The notes: generated from the letters alone by a model not told the origin. Counted from the first letter of the stretch, positions 41,591 through 52,784 are shown. The stretch is 64,000 nt of DNA from Lepidostoma basale (GCA_022606425.2 JAHDVF020000738.1:61717-125716); one strand, 5' to 3'. Made by a program: numbers and translations.

Positions 41591-41601
41591 GTAAGAACAA
41601 C

Positions 41602-41672
41602 TGACAAACTAACTTACCATCACGCCGTCTCCCCGAAGGGGTAGGCAGAAATAATGGACTGCCACACTTTAT
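41602..41672 (-). mobile_element. LINE A 3' tip
   Basis: AACTTACCATCACGCCGTCT CCCCGAAGGGGTAGGCAG, then TGGACTGCCACACTTT; about 70 bp only. Confidence 0.8.
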
Positions 41673-41689
41673 GTAAGAATAATACTGCT

Positions 41690-41865
41690 TTATCGAAGTA
41701 ACATAATTTTGGAATTTTTTTACAATGCCTTAGAAAGGCGAAACATGTTGTTCCTTTGAACAATAATAAAACTTCTAGAAAACAGACTTTTTATTGGCAT
41801 TAATTATTGTAGTATAATTAATATGGAGTTATTCATCATTGTTCAAGAAAACATAAATACTTTAA
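41690..41865 (+). repeat. H4 element, one arm
   Basis: AATGCCTTAGAAAGGCGAAA CATGTTGTTCC, ACTTCTAGAAAACAGAC, AATATGGAGTTATTCATCAT. Confidence 0.78.
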
Positions 41866-42037
41866 GGATATTACAATACTATTGAAGATATTGGTTTGGT
41901 TCATGTGGTGCTCCCGTGAATTTGGAGAAATTACGTGTATAAGTGAATTGTTTTGGTCAATTTGATTGTTGCCGCACTTTATAATAGTTAATTGGGAGAC
42001 GTAATACGTTTGTACTGTTTTGATGTCAAAATTATAC

Positions 42038-42690
42038 AAGTTTTTTCGTTTATATAAAGAATTTTGACAGGTGTAAAAATAAATTTTTCATTTGTTCCAA
42101 TGACAATTTGAATAATTTCTTCAATATTCTTTTAAAGTTCTTGCTGGTGTTGGTTGGTTTTAAGTGCCTACTTACTGCCAAATAAAAAAAAGTGGATACG
42201 TGGAACATTAATTAAATCATATAACAGCTAATTTAAAAAACGGTGGATACGTGTAACATAAATTAAATAAACACAACAGTCCGGATCGTCCTGGTCAACA
42301 TGTGTAACATCGGAAAAACATTATGTGTTATTACATTATGTGCTAAATTTAAAAAAACGGTGGATCGTGGAACATAAATTAAATAGACAAATGTGCACCA
42401 TCTAAAAATAACATTTTGTATTAAATTATTTTTATTTTGTTATTTTATTTTATATCATTGTTTTTATATTATTTGTTTTAGATTTATTTTGTGGATGTTG
42501 GAAGATCGAAGTGTGCGCGGGAGATGCCTATTGGTGGCGATGAGGTTCGCAACCCATCACACCGCGTCTCCCGCGGGGCGAAAAGAGAAGGATGGAGTGC
42601 CGCATCGGTTAAAGTGTGACAGTCCATTCTTTCTGCCTACCCTTTCGGGGAGACGGCGTGATGGTTAGTTAGTTAGTTAGTTAGTTGAAT
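42038..42690 (+). mobile_element. Non-autonomous NA element
   Basis: Colinear with 20535-21144: TAAAGAATTTTGACAGGTGT, GTGGATACGTG repeats, GAAGTGTGCGCGGGAGATGC, AAAGTGTGACAGTCCATTCT, then the LINE A 3' end and five TTAG units. Shared frame DRSVRGRCLLVAMRFATHHT. Confidence 0.85.
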
Positions 42691-42958
42691 ACTGCATATA
42701 TAAATTGCACATTTCAGGTAATTTAAATAATTCATTAGAAACATTCTAACATTAAAAACACTAATGACAATGTATTTACAATGAATCCGCAACACAAAGT
42801 TATGGCGAATATAGAAGAAACACCAAAGACATTTTAGATACATTTTAAAGTGTTGTTTTATTTTAGATCCTAGATTACTGCGACTAAAAACGTCACACCG
42901 AAGCGCTTTGGTTGGTGACTCGCTTGCTGTCTGTCCGAAAATGACAGGCTGATTTGAC
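42691..42958. other. No gene seen
   Basis: Includes AATCCGCAACACAAAGTTAT GGCGAATATAGAAGAAA, also present near 60860, so part is H2 outer sequence. Confidence 0.45.
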
Positions 42959-43063
42959 AACCTAACTAACAAACTAACCATCGCGCAGTTTTTTTTCGGG
43001 AGGGGTAGGCAGAGAGGATGGATGGCCATACTGCTATGTCCTTTGATACCTCTCTAGCTTTCT

Positions 43064-43112
43064 TTTATTTTTGTATACAACAGGTAGTTTGAACCCACTG
43101 TATACAATTTTA
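43064..43112 (+). repeat. T element
   Basis: TTTTGTATACAACAGGTAGT, TTGAACCCACTGTATACAA; a shorter middle than the other copies. Confidence 0.65.
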
Positions 43113-43114
43113 AT

Positions 43115-43250
43115 TTTAGCTATTATATGGATTCTCGTGACATGTGAAAGGTAGCTAATCTATCGCCATTTTATTATCACAATAATTCTACACCAGACCA
43201 ATGACAGTGTGCAAGTCACAGGTCTTACCACTCTGCCACGGAGGTTGTCA
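43115..43250 (-). mobile_element. SINE S copy, degraded
   Basis: GATTCTCGTGACATGTGAAA, CGCCATTTTATTATCACAAT, CTACACCAGACCAATGACAG, TACCACTCTGCCACGGAGG: body and damaged head in reverse. Confidence 0.75.
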
Positions 43251-43489
43251 ACATTCATACATCGTAACATGCACGTTCGTCGATTTTAGCGACTTCGAAT
43301 GTGGCCGCTTGATGGATATTTAGTTAGGATTGTGTTTGCAATAGGATTTTGCATTTACCATGATCGACCGATCGCAAAACCGATAATGCGCTCCAGGGCT
43401 TACGAATGTAATGGAATAGAATGATTCGCTTAATGATATTAACAGATACATTAGAGGAATGTGAATTAATATTCAGGTCAATTGATAGT

Positions 43490-43600
43490 ATTTGTTGTAT
43501 ACAAGCAGCGTAAGTGGAAAGAGCAGCCGTGGAAGACCAATAAAATCATGGCATTATCAAATTAATCAAATACTTAAAAGCGGACACATTTAAAGATATT
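43490..43600 (+). mobile_element. LINE A fragment, subfamily 2
   Basis: ATACAAGCAGCGTAAGTGGA, GCCGTGGAAGACCAATAAAA, ATCAAATACTTAAAAGCGGA. Confidence 0.72.
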
Positions 43601-43861
43601 GACAAATTCGATAATTCTAATGATATTGACAAATTCGTTATTAAATAATTGTTATTAATTATATTTTAAATTTCATATTATGTTATGATTTTTTCAAACA
43701 AACTTAGTATCCTCCACGACCCGCGTTTCAGATAATGTTGCACTCTCCATCTTCAGAGTAGTATTTAATGCTACCTTGAAGACTGGTAAGATCTCCGAAA
43801 CGTCGCTCCAAAAAGAAACCGATATACTCGGATATACCAACGATCCAAAAAAACATAGTCT

Positions 43862-44050
43862 TCTTCTTCTTCTTCTCCGGCGCTACAACCCTTGGTGGGT
43901 CTTGGCCTCCTCCAAGAAACATCTCCATCCCGTCCTGTCTCTGGCCGCCACCTCCCAGTCTTGCTGCTCCAGGACCCGACAATCTGCCGCGGCACCATCC
44001 AGCTATCGCAGTCTCGGCCTACCGATGCTTCTTCGCATAGTCATAGTCTA
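43862..44050 (-). mobile_element. LINE L C-terminus with (GAA)n tail
   Basis: The minus strand reads GRPRLR-stop-LDGAAADCRVLEQQDWEVAA, RDRTGWRCFLEEAKTHQGL-stop, then GCGCCGGAGAAGAAGAAGAA. It is a LINE C-terminus (GRPRLRWLD, then DRxxWRxxLEEAKTH) followed directly by its GAA tail. GC-rich and fairly intact. Confidence 0.8.
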
Positions 44051-44099
44051 CGAACCGTGAAATCTACGCAATACGTGTATTTTTTTATTTCATGATTTT

Positions 44100-44256
44100 T
44101 AAGATAATCAAATGATTTTACTGAAATCTCATGATGGAAGTTAATTTTAAATAATAATGAAATAAAACGATGTTTTTTTTAACTACTTCCACTTTTGTCT
44201 ATATTTCGACAGCGACCGGTTTTGCCAGGCTCGCTGGCATCGACAGACTGGTGGAT
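44100..44256 (-). repeat. H3 element, single arm with hammerhead-like core
   Basis: AATGATTTTACTGAAATCTC, ACTTCCACTTTTGTCTATAT, TTCGACAGCGACCGGTTTTG, GCTCGCTGGCATCGACAGAC. Core on the minus strand 44212-44252. Confidence 0.7.
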
Positions 44257-44259
44257 TCG

Positions 44260-44830
44260 ATTTTTATTTTCCTAAATAACATGGGATTTTACAAAATGAA
44301 ATCTCACAACAGTTGATATTGTTAAATATTTATTTTGATATAATTAAATAATTCTATAACATACAGTTTAATGACACATTTGAGTGCTCCCCCTTTACTG
44401 AAATATTTTGTATTACGTATAAGATTTATTCACATGTCTTCAAAATCACATTTATATTCAAATAAATAAAAAATGGCCTTATTCAAAGTATTTCCACTAA
44501 CAGCGTTAAATTTAATAATCAAATTTCATTTCAGACGATTATTTTCTGTGTTGATTTTTATAACCGAATATTCAAATACCTGTCCCCTTTAGGGAATGAA
44601 AGGTTGTTTAATTTTGCTGTTTACACAATCGGGAAAAAAATATATTGGGCATAAAGCAAAACGAAACAAAGAGCCTGCCAGGCTTTGATACACAAATGAT
44701 TCCTTTAATATTTATTCCCCGGAGAAGCCGTGTATACCTGAAAGCATCCGGGTCTATTATTGTTGCCATAATCAAAAAATTCAGCGTTTTTTTTTTGCAT
44801 TACACGTGATCCTTTAACAAAAAAGTATGT
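44260..44830. other. No gene seen
   Basis: AT-rich, no recognised content. Confidence 0.45.
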
Positions 44831-44831
44831 A

Positions 44832-45745
44832 CAAGGTCTGTTCAAAAAGTATCGCGATTTTCGTGTTTTTTCAACAATTATTTATTTATTCATGAATATC
44901 TATTTTGTCCCCTTCGAAGTAATCCCCACCAGATATTATACACTTGTGCCAACGTTTTTTCCAATCCTTGAAGCACTTTAAAAAATCATTTTTTATGATC
45001 TTGTTCAGCACCTCCTTCGATGCCGTCTTTATCTCCTCAATCGTAGCGTAGCGTCATCCTTTCATAGGCTTCATCAGTTTCGAAACAAGAAAAAGTCACA
45101 GGAGGCCAGATCTGGGGAATACGGTGTCTGCGGCATTATTAGTGTGTTGTTTTCGGCCAAATTGGCGCACAAGCAACGATGCGAAATTGCGCAATTTTGG
45201 TACGAATCTCGCGGCGACCCGTCTCATGCTTAAATCATTGGTAAAAATCGAATGGCATGAGCGATCTGTTGAAGTCCTCAGCAACTTCTCTTATGGTGAT
45301 TCGACGATTGGGCAATACTATGATCTTCACTTCATCAATGTTTTCGTCTGTTGTTGACGTGCTCGGGCGTCCGGCACGCTCTTCGTCATTCACATCTTCT
45401 CGGGCCTCTGAGAACATTTTGTACCACCGATCAACGTTGCTTCGGTCCAAGGAAGCTTCACCATATACCACAGTCAACATTCGAAATGCGTCTGCGCACT
45501 TAATTTTGTTTTTCACATAAAATTTGATACAGAATTTTTGATCCATTCTTTTGGAATGGGCAAAAATCGAAGACTAGTCAAAAACACGTGAAAACAAGCG
45601 GCTGTAAAAAATTAACTGAACATTAAAAATGGCCGTACTTGTCGGCATAAGTGAGAGACATGAGTACCAGCATAACGCCACAAAAAATTTAATATTCGTA
45701 ACCTGCGGAAATTCGTAATTCGCGATACATTTTGAACATACCTCG
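44832..45745 (-). mobile_element. Internally deleted mariner element
   Basis: Ends CAAGGTCTGTTCAAAAAGTA TCGCG and complement of CGAGGTATGTTCAAAATGTA TCGCG, flanked by TA. The minus-strand transposase starts at 45546 (MDQKFCIKFYVKNKIKCADA), with the N-terminal domain to NRRITIREVAED and, in other frames, RRVAARFVPKL. A deletion removes the first two catalytic Asp regions. YSPDLASCDFFLF with the third Asp and the C-terminal KCFKDWKKRWHKCIISGGDY remain. Dead, but with both ends it could once have been mobilised by a full-length mariner. Confidence 0.88.
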
Positions 45746-45749
45746 TATA

Positions 45750-46030
45750 TAATAATTCAAATAAAAGCCTTGCCTTAAGCTAGAAACATTATATAAAAGT
45801 CGCAAAGAAATGTGAAAAGTATTGTTTTCTTCTATATCAATTTAACTTTGTATTGTAAAATCGTGTAAAAAATTATATGTTATAATTGAATATTAAATAT
45901 TATTGTTATTATTGTACTTCTGAGCAATCCGAACCAGTTAGAGCAGAGAAAAAGATTATCGAAAGAGTTGAAAATATAAAAACGTTCTCGTTGCGGATAG
46001 TGCGGACGAATTAGAAGTCTTAGTGTCGTC
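45750..46030. other. No gene seen
   Basis: AT-rich, no recognised content. Confidence 0.4.
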
Positions 46031-46034
46031 AATG

Positions 46035-46818
46035 TGAGGTATGCAAGTCAAATGATTTAATGATGAATGTCGGAAAGTCAAAGGTGATGATTTTTGAAAG
46101 GGAAGAGCAAATGACAGTTTGTAACATAAGTGTGAGCAAAGAGAATTTGGAGCAGGTGAGTGAATTTATGTATTTAGGTAGCATGTTCACAGCGGATGGC
46201 CGAACGGATAGTGACGTCGAAAGAAAGGTTGGTGCGGGTAACAAAGTGAATGAAGCTTTAAAAGTAGTTATTGGAAACAAGAATGTATCAATGAAAGCGA
46301 AAAAGGCCGTTCACAATGGAGTTCTGGTCCCAACCCTAATGTATGCAAGCGAAGCATGGAACTGGCAGAAGAAGGATGAGAGCAGAATAAATGCGGTAGA
46401 GATGAGGTCCCTTAAACGTATGTGTGGTAGAACGATATACGACAGAATCTCATATAAGGAAGGAATGCAGAGCGGAAGAAGGTATTATGAACAAAATTAT
46501 GAAAGGATCCCCGCTGTTCGGACATACGGAGCGCATGAATGAAGAAAGAATGGTTAAGAAAGTATACGTTTATGGTGCAAACGGAGTACGGAGTCGAGGC
46601 AGACCGAGGAAAACATGGCATGACCAAATTAATCTAATTTTAAAGTTTGGTCATGTTAGAAGTATGTTTGGTCATGTGGAGGAATCAACGTGCGTGTATA
46701 ACTCGCTGTATGAATGTGAAGGAAGCTAGAGAGGTGTGCCAGGATAGATTAGTGTGGCGGTCCATTCTCTTTGCATACCCCTACGGGGAAACGGCGTGAT
46801 GGTTTGTTATTGTTGTTG
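46035..46818 (+). mobile_element. LINE A subfamily 3, best copy
   Basis: Open from 46060: MNVGKSKVMIFEREEQMTVC, EFMYLGSMFTADGRTDSDVE, RKVGAGNKVNEALKVVIGNK, LMYASEAWNWQKKDESRINA, MRSLKRMCGRTIYDRIS. Two indels near 46455 and 46510 shift the frame to IRKECRAEEGIMNKIMKGSP, ERMNEERMVKKVYVYGANGV and RSRGRPRKTWHDQI. An extra duplicated HVRSMFGHVEES is present. Tail GGCGTGATGGTTTGTTATTG TTG, the (TTTG)-type of subfamily 3. Confidence 0.9.
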
Positions 46819-46859
46819 AAAATATATATGTATATATGTATATCTGGGATATAGAGCGG

Positions 46860-47130
46860 AGATAATCAAGAAACGGAGATCGATCGTTTGCAGGGACTTG
46901 GATAGACTGATTTCAGTAAACTATATTCTCAAGTCCAAATGACTCGCGGACCACCGTAAGAAAAATATATTTGACATGTGTATCTTCCCAGCACTGACAT
47001 ACGTGTTTGAAACATTACGTTCACAAAAATTACAATACAGAAACTTCGTGTGACCTAGCGGGCAATGGAGAGGAGGATGATGAAATACAATCTGTGAGAC
47101 AGGAAACGAAATGAAAGAATACGAGAAAGG
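46860..47130 (+). mobile_element. LINE fragment, RT C-terminal region (unassigned)
   Basis: Frames with stops: FDMCIFPALTYVFETLRSQK-like, then QWRGG and NTICETGNEMKEYEKG, corresponding to the xMCILPxLTYGxETW and DRKRNExI blocks of a LINE. Heavily decayed. Confidence 0.5.
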
Positions 47131-47134
47131 AGCG

Positions 47135-47535
47135 AATCTACAAGACATGCGTACATCCTATAATGACATATGGATTATAAACGAGAGCTGATACCATCAG
47201 AACAAAAAGTCGCTTAAGAACCAGAGAAATGAAGACTCTCCGATCCGTTGCGGGAACGACACTCCGAGACAGAATAAGAAAATCTAAAATAAGAAAGATC
47301 TGCAATGTAGAAGATGTCGTGCGATGGGGAAGACTGAGAAGACGCTAGTAGAGAGATCATGTGGAAAGAGCATGTTCTGAAAGAGTGATAAATATAGTCG
47401 CAAGTAAAGTACCAACAGGAAAACCTGCAGAAAGACCACCTAAAAATGGCGAGACAGTTGGACATCTGCAACACAGGAACAGGCTCCGAGAAATAACAGG
47501 ACACTGTCCTAAGTAAAGGAGAAGAAGAAGAAGAA
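47135..47535 (+). mobile_element. LINE D C-terminal fragment with (GAA)n tail
   Basis: IYKTCVHPIMTYGL-stop-TRAD, TIRTKSRLRTREMKTLRSVA, GTTLRDRIRKSKIRKICNVE, DVVRWGRLRRR, then KVPTGKPAERPP and a GAA run at 47518-47540. Stops and frameshifts. Confidence 0.8.
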
Positions 47536-47559
47536 GAGAAAGGAGCAATGTTGATGTAG

Positions 47560-47828
47560 CTCGCAAAATATATTCTTTGAAGCGGAGTCAGGCCGGCCAA
47601 ATAGCGAGGACAACGGATGATTGGTGGACAAGACGTACCCTGAAGTGACAACCAAGAACTATCCACAAATCTGGGTACACCACAAGCAACTTGGTTTGAT
47701 GACTTCAAATGAGAGGCAGGAGGTCAATGGCACAGAGTGGCGATGGATAGAGAGTTGTGAAAGTCGGAAAGGATGGCCTATGTCCAACGCTGGACGACTA
47801 ATGACTGATGTTAATGATTACTGAATAA
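47560..47828 (+). mobile_element. LINE F C-terminal fragment
   Basis: SQAGQIARTTDDWWTRRTLK, a stop, PRTIHKSG; in another frame MRGRRSMAQSGDG. Matches the WAGHIARRTD and AGGQWHRVAMD blocks. Confidence 0.68.
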
Positions 47829-47913
47829 AACAAATATACTCGTAAACACACCTTTTATCGGTGTTATTTTGTTGACACTTATTAAAAACTATTTTGAGAG
47901 ATAAATCTAGTAC

Positions 47914-47992
47914 CTACCCTTGTGTATGGAAGTGAAGCTTGGAGTTGGCAGAAGAAGGATGAAAGTAGGATAAATGCCGTAGAAATAATTAA
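47914..47992 (+). mobile_element. LINE A fragment, subfamily 2
   Basis: VYGSEAWSWQKKDESRINAV; cut on both sides. Confidence 0.75.
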
Positions 47993-47999
47993 TTTAAGT

Positions 48000-48435
48000 A
48001 GAGTAGACTTTCGATTATTCGGGGGGTCAGGAATATAATCTACGCATAATAAAAAAAACTGATTAATATCCCAAAAATAAGGTCCAATTTTAATATGGTA
48101 GTGAAATTTTTAATTATATTTGGACATTTTTTTATTTAGATTGATTGACAAATTCCTCATTTTTATGATATCTTATTTAAACCAGTTATACCTTTTTAAA
48201 AATATTCGTAATTTGATTTTCATTGGGTGTAGGCGGATAGCTCATTTACAAATTTATTTAGGGTTTTCAGAGACGTGGCTTTTGGACAACGCGAGAGATC
48301 AGGAATAAAACAATGAAGTGATCAAAACCCGTTGGAAAAAAGTCCAAAATAAAACAGTGAACATAGAATAATTTACAAAAACACATCTCAAAAAACTGTA
48401 TCAAACGAAATTGGATGAACATGAAGAGGAATAAT
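48000..48435. other. No gene seen
   Basis: AT-rich. AGACTTTCGATTATTCGGGG near 48005 looks Tigger-like but no partner end was found. Confidence 0.4.
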
Positions 48436-48439
48436 ATAA

Positions 48440-48792
48440 TCAACTTAATATGTACATGTAATGATGGTGTCATGAACAAAATAATGAAAGGATCATTAAG
48501 ATGGTTTGGACATATGGAAAGAATGAATGAAGAAAGAATGGTAAAAAAATTATATGTTAATGATGTAAATGGTACCAGAAATAGAGGAAGACCGAGGAAA
48601 ACGTGGCACGATCAAATAAATCAAATATTGAATGTCGGCCATGTGAGGAGTCAGAGAAATCGACGCGCGTGCATGACACGATGTATGAATGTTGAGGAAG
48701 CGAGAGAAATATGTCAGGAAAGAAAAGTGTGGCAGTCCATTCTTTTTGCCTACCCCTTCGGGGAGACGGCGTGATGGTTAGTTAGTTAGTTT
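48440..48792 (+). mobile_element. LINE A subfamily 1, intact C-terminus
   Basis: Open to the natural stop at 48774: GVMNKIMKGSLRWFGHMERM, NEERMVKKLYVNDVNGTRNR, GRPRKTWHDQINQILNVGHV, RACMTRCMNVEEAREICQER, then AYPFGETA-stop and (TTAG)n. Almost identical to 5924-6729. Confidence 0.9.
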
Positions 48793-48812
48793 TGTATGTA
48801 AAATGATTCATA

Positions 48813-49322
48813 TAGGATGTTTTTTTTAGAGGTTTGTATTTTAAACTGGAAACATTGTTTCTACAGACTTTAAATTTGACAATTGACAGTTGATTTGTAG
48901 TCAGTACGTTTCGCCATTTCTCCATGAATAGACTGACGTCGGAACAGCACTTGCAAATTGTGCAAATTTATTTTGAAAATCATGGTTCGGTTCGCCAAAC
49001 TTATCGTGCACTACGTCCATTTTACGGCAGACATAATCGTCCATCCGAGCAAGTTATTAGAGATTCCATGGATCGTTTTCGCACCACGTACACTCTAGTG
49101 GATAATACACATCCACAAAGACGACAATTGTCGAAAATTGGATTTCACGATTGCGCTTCATTCGAGTTAGCCGTGGCGCTCATATGCCCGAAATCATATT
49201 TAAACAATAACGGCATAAAAATATCTATTAAATAAAGACAATATCATAGACATTAACAATATTTTAATGTGTTTTTATTTTCATTTTGAATATGTATTGT
49301 ATACCTCTAAAAAAACACCCTA
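48813..49322 (+). mobile_element. Internally deleted Tc1/mariner-like element
   Basis: Ends TAGGATGTTTTTTTTAGAGG and complement of TAGGGTGTTTTTTTAGAGGT with TA outside. Plus strand 48924 on: MNRLTSEQHLQIVQIYFENH, GSVRQTYRALRPFYGRHNRP, SEQVIRDSMDRFRTTYTLVD, then a deletion, and the C-terminal SRGAHMPEIIFKQ-stop in another frame. This is the N-terminus and extreme C-terminus of a Tc1/mariner-superfamily transposase common in insects. All catalytic residues are deleted. Confidence 0.87.
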
Positions 49323-49733
49323 TAGATGGAGCTGATGCCGAAAAAAAATTAAGTCTAATGACGTTATGTATAACGATAATATAAACTAAATGTATGAAAA
49401 GAAAACAATAAAAAATAATATTATAAGTTGGTCTCTTTCAAATATGCGTCTATATGAAGAAAAAAAATACTGTCTTGTGATTGAGAAGATACAGTATAAG
49501 TTCCAACGTTTTCTGTAACTTATGAACGGTTAAAACTCTCGACTATACCCGACTATCTATCATCTATATATAAAACAAAGTCTTGGTCGTTACACCATTT
49601 ATAACTCAAGAACGGCTGGACCGATTTTGATGATCTTTGATTTGTTGGATTTGTCTCCGTCCCGAATAGCAGAATAACTATTAAAACATCGGGAAAAAAT
49701 TACCCGTGTGCATCCCATCCAGCAAATATAATA

Positions 49734-50999
49734 TTAGGTGTATAACCGTTTTGCAATAGATGGCAGTAGCGGTAAGTGGTAGTTGGAATAAATAGATCAT
49801 AGATGTCATACAAGAAGCTTAAGTATTTGTAAACATAACGCCATCGAAATATTAGTCGATTTGTGTCTGCATCATAAAGTTATTCCCGATTAAACATGTC
49901 AGCTTACGAGCCAAATTCTCGTCATTTGCGGGAGGTTTTAATTTTATGCTTTAATATGAAGAAATCTGCGGCTGAGGCTCATCGAATGCTCTCAAATACC
50001 CTATGGTGAGGCCGCTATTAGTGAAAGAATGTGCCGAGAGTGGTTTCAACGCTTCAAGAACGGTGATTTTAACGTCAAAGACCAGAAGAGAAAAGGTTTT
50101 CGAAGATGCAGAATTGTAGGCACTACTTGATCAAGACTCGTGTCAAACGCAACAAGAATTGGCAGGATCATTGGGAATGACGCAACCAGCCATTTCAAAA
50201 CGCCTGAAAGTCATGGGAATGATTCAGAAACAAGGAAATTGGGCGCCGTACGAGTTGAAGCCGAGAGATGTTGAACGGCGTTTGTGTGTTTGTGAACAGC
50301 TGCTTGCAAGGCAAAGACGGAAGGGATTTCTGCATCGCATTGTGACTGGGGACGAGAAATGGGTTCATTACGATAATCCCAAGCGCAGAAAATCATGGGG
50401 ATATCCCGGCCATGCTTCCATGTCGACGGCCAAACCGAATATTCACGGTTCCAAGGTTATGCTCAGTATTTGGTGGGACCAGCTCGGCGTAGTGTATTAT
50501 GAGTTGTTAAAACCGACTGAAACAATCACAGGCGATCGTTATCGAACGCAATTAATGCGTTTGAGCCGAGCATTGAAAGACAAACGGCCGCAATACAACG
50601 AGAGACATGATAAAGTGATTTTACAGCATGACAATACTCGACCCCATGTTGCGAAAGTGGTCAAGACATACTTGGAAATTTTGAAATGGGAAGTCCTACC
50701 CCACCCGCCGTATTCTCCAGACGTTGCTCCCTCGGACTATCACTTGTTTCGATCAATGGCACACGGCCTAGCTGACCAGCACTTCCGGTCTTATGAAGAA
50801 GTAAGAAATTGGATCGATTCGTGGATCGCTTCAAAAGATGACCAGTTTTTTCAACGCGGGATTCGTATGCTGCCCGAAAGATGGGAGAAAGTAGTGGCCA
50901 GCGGTGGACAATACTTTGAATCATAAATGTATAATCAGTTTTTTACGATAAAGCCTCGAATTTCGGAAAAAAACGGCGGAAGCAAAGTTATACACCTAA
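49734..50999 (+). mobile_element. Mariner transposon, nearly complete
   Basis: 1266 bp with inverted ends TTAGGTGTATAAC / GTTATACACCTAA and TA duplication at 49732-49733 and 51000-51001. Transposase start ATG 49896 (MSAYEPNSRHLREVLIFCFN). Inserted into the Helitron-like element. Confidence 0.92.
49896..50926 (+). pseudogene. Mariner transposase (DD34D), broken
   Basis: It would cut and paste the element at TA sites. The N-terminal helix-turn-helix region (49896-50005) reads MSAYEPNSRHLREVL, KKSAAEAHRML. A 1-nt insertion near 50006 shifts the frame, and REWFQRFKNGDFNVK follows. A further shift and an in-frame TAG occur near 50116. From 50159 the frame is open for 255 codons to the stop: SLGMTQPAISKRLKVMGMIQ, WAPYEL, catalytic VTGDEKW (Asp65 of this frame), LQHDNTRPH (Asp158) and YSPDVAPSDYHLF (Asp193), spacing 34, the DD34D signature. 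The catalytic domain looks whole but the N-terminal DNA-binding part is disrupted. Subfamily not assigned. Confidence 0.93.
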
Positions 51000-51229
51000 T
51001 AGTTTAACAGAAACTAGTGCCACAATGTTACGCAAGTGATTTCGATTCGTTTCAATAGAACTAATCATGTGAATTACATTCATATCAATGTAATTCAAAT
51101 TTATATAACTTTATTCGTTTTGAGTATTCATTTTAACTTAATAAATAACTGAATTTAATTCAACTGATAAGTTAACACAACATTTATTGATTCTGAGGCG
51201 GTACAAAGTTCGCTGGGTCAGCTAGTTGG

Positions 51230-51470
51230 AAATAACGACGAACCTTCAATTGGGTCGTTTATTTAGCTTAAACTGATTCGTGATCTATTACATAACTCGG
51301 ACATTTTGAATGACTCGAATTGATTTATCGCCAACATAGATATTTTCATCTGCCATCATGTAAAACAAATCTGCCTAGGTTATTCATGTGGTTAAGAGTA
51401 TAAGACACCTTTCACGATAGTGGGGCTACTCTCAGAAAGCTTCTATTTCTAAATTATTATTGCATGCCTT
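51230..51470. other. No gene seen
   Basis: No recognised content. Confidence 0.4.
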
Positions 51471-51474
51471 CGTT

Positions 51475-51692
51475 ATAATGGTTAAAAAATTGTATATAAG
51501 CAGCGTAAATGGAAAAAGCCGAGAACGCCCGAGGTAAACATAGCATTAATCAATTACTAAAAGGCGGCCACATTCGAAGTCGGAAAAATCGACGAGCGTG
51601 CGTGTTACGATGTAGAGGAATCTAGAGAGGTATGTCATGACAGAGCAGTGTGGCGATCCATCCTCGCTGGTTAGTTAGTTAATTAGTTATGA
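51475..51692 (+). mobile_element. LINE A fragment, subfamily 2
   Basis: MVKKLYISSVNGKSRERPR-like, then GGHIRSRKNRRACVLRC, ending GCTGGTTAGTTAGTTAATTA. Small deletions. Confidence 0.78.
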
Positions 51693-51699
51693 ATACACG

Positions 51700-52460
51700 A
51701 CTTGGATTAATCTGTAATTTTTATGATTTTAAATAACTAAATTGCATAAAAAAATAAGCCTGTCAAAGTGGTCTCACATAAACATATTAAAACGAATAAA
51801 TAAAGCTCTGTATGTTTTGACTTCATACCACTACTCGCGTATTATCATATTTACTTTCCTTTGAGTCATTTGCGGTTAGGTCTGAGGATAGTTAGCTGTG
51901 GAGCTGCGGTCGTCGGAAGCAAGGAATAAGTCCAGCAAGCTGGAGAAGCAGGATTTCATTTGAAATTATTATAATAATGGAGTCTGACATAGCGTGAGGC
52001 TTTTTGGATGTAAATGTGGCGGAGTTCACTTCTAAGACGACTCCATCATACACCATTATCGCACACTGAGCCGAACTGTTTTTGAAAAGTCTACTGTGCT
52101 CATTGTTTCGCAAGTATTACTTATTATAATTTTAGTAACAATTAAAAATAGCCGAATGGCGTAGGGAAAAATCTTAGATAACAGTGAAACTTTCAAATTA
52201 GCGTAGTCGGCAAAGCGAGACATTATTTCTAACGAGTTTCTAATTAACGGTCACTGGCGAGAGAATAAACATCAAAATACGCGTTGTTTTTAAGAAATTC
52301 TCTACAAATAGAATAACAAAAAGGAAAAAATTCCGAAACCTGCCGTAAAAATTATTTGAAGTTACTTAATTCGACAAACTAGTATATAACATTCATTTCA
52401 TTTCAAGAATGAATCAACATGTTTTAAAACAGAATTGTGTTAATTTAAATTTTAAAACCA
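51700..52460. other. Unassigned sequence
   Basis: A 73-codon minus frame (51892-52113) in a somewhat GC-richer patch contains AQCAIMVYDGVVLEVNSATF. Not recognised and without clear splice signals. It might be an old exon or repeat. Confidence 0.3.
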
Positions 52461-52464
52461 ACCA

Positions 52465-52622
52465 ATTAACTAACCATAACACGCATTGGCACGCAACAAG
52501 AATAGACCGCCATACTGTTATTTCCTGACACACTTCTCGCGCTTCCTTAACACTCATAGTTCGTGTCATTCACATACGTCGATTTCTCCGACTCTTCACG
52601 TGACCGACATTTAACATTACAC
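52465..52622 (-). mobile_element. LINE A fragment, degraded
   Basis: AACTAACCATAACACGCATT, ATAGACCGCCATACTGTTAT, TTCTCGCGCTTCCTTAACAC, CGATTTCTCCGACTCTTCAC. Confidence 0.72.
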
Positions 52623-52784
52623 ATTAATTTATACTATACTCGTACATAGGATTTTAAAAATAAGTGCACATAATTAAAAAATATTTATAACAAGTTTAGT
52701 TGTTTTCGGCTTGTTCGTCAAGTTCTGAACGAATTTAGCAGTTTTATTATAGTATATTTTATTATATAATAGTATATTTTATAA

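Larger units (their letters stand above)
42960..43335 (-). mobile_element. LINE A copy interrupted by a T element and a SINE
   Basis: CTAACTAACAAACTAACCAT, GGGAGGGGTAGGCAGAGAGG, stopping at TCTAGCTTTC and resuming at 43249 with CAACATTCATACATCGTAAC, CATGCACGTTCGTCGATT. Confidence 0.78.
49560..51226 (+). mobile_element. Helitron-like element split by mariner
   Basis: 5' part TCTATATATAAAACAAAGTC, AACTCAAGAACGGCTGGACC GATTTTGATGAT (49570-49731); 3' part 51002-51226 ends GTACAAAGTTCGCTGGGTCA GCTAGT. No Rep/helicase; non-autonomous. Confidence 0.75.

Noticed and set aside
48000..48060. Third Tigger-like element
   Set aside because: The start resembles Tigger ends but no inverted partner or TA pair could be found downstream.
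51892..52113. 73-codon minus-strand host exon
   Set aside because: No recognised similarity, no good splice sites at its edges, and the length is within chance for this composition.
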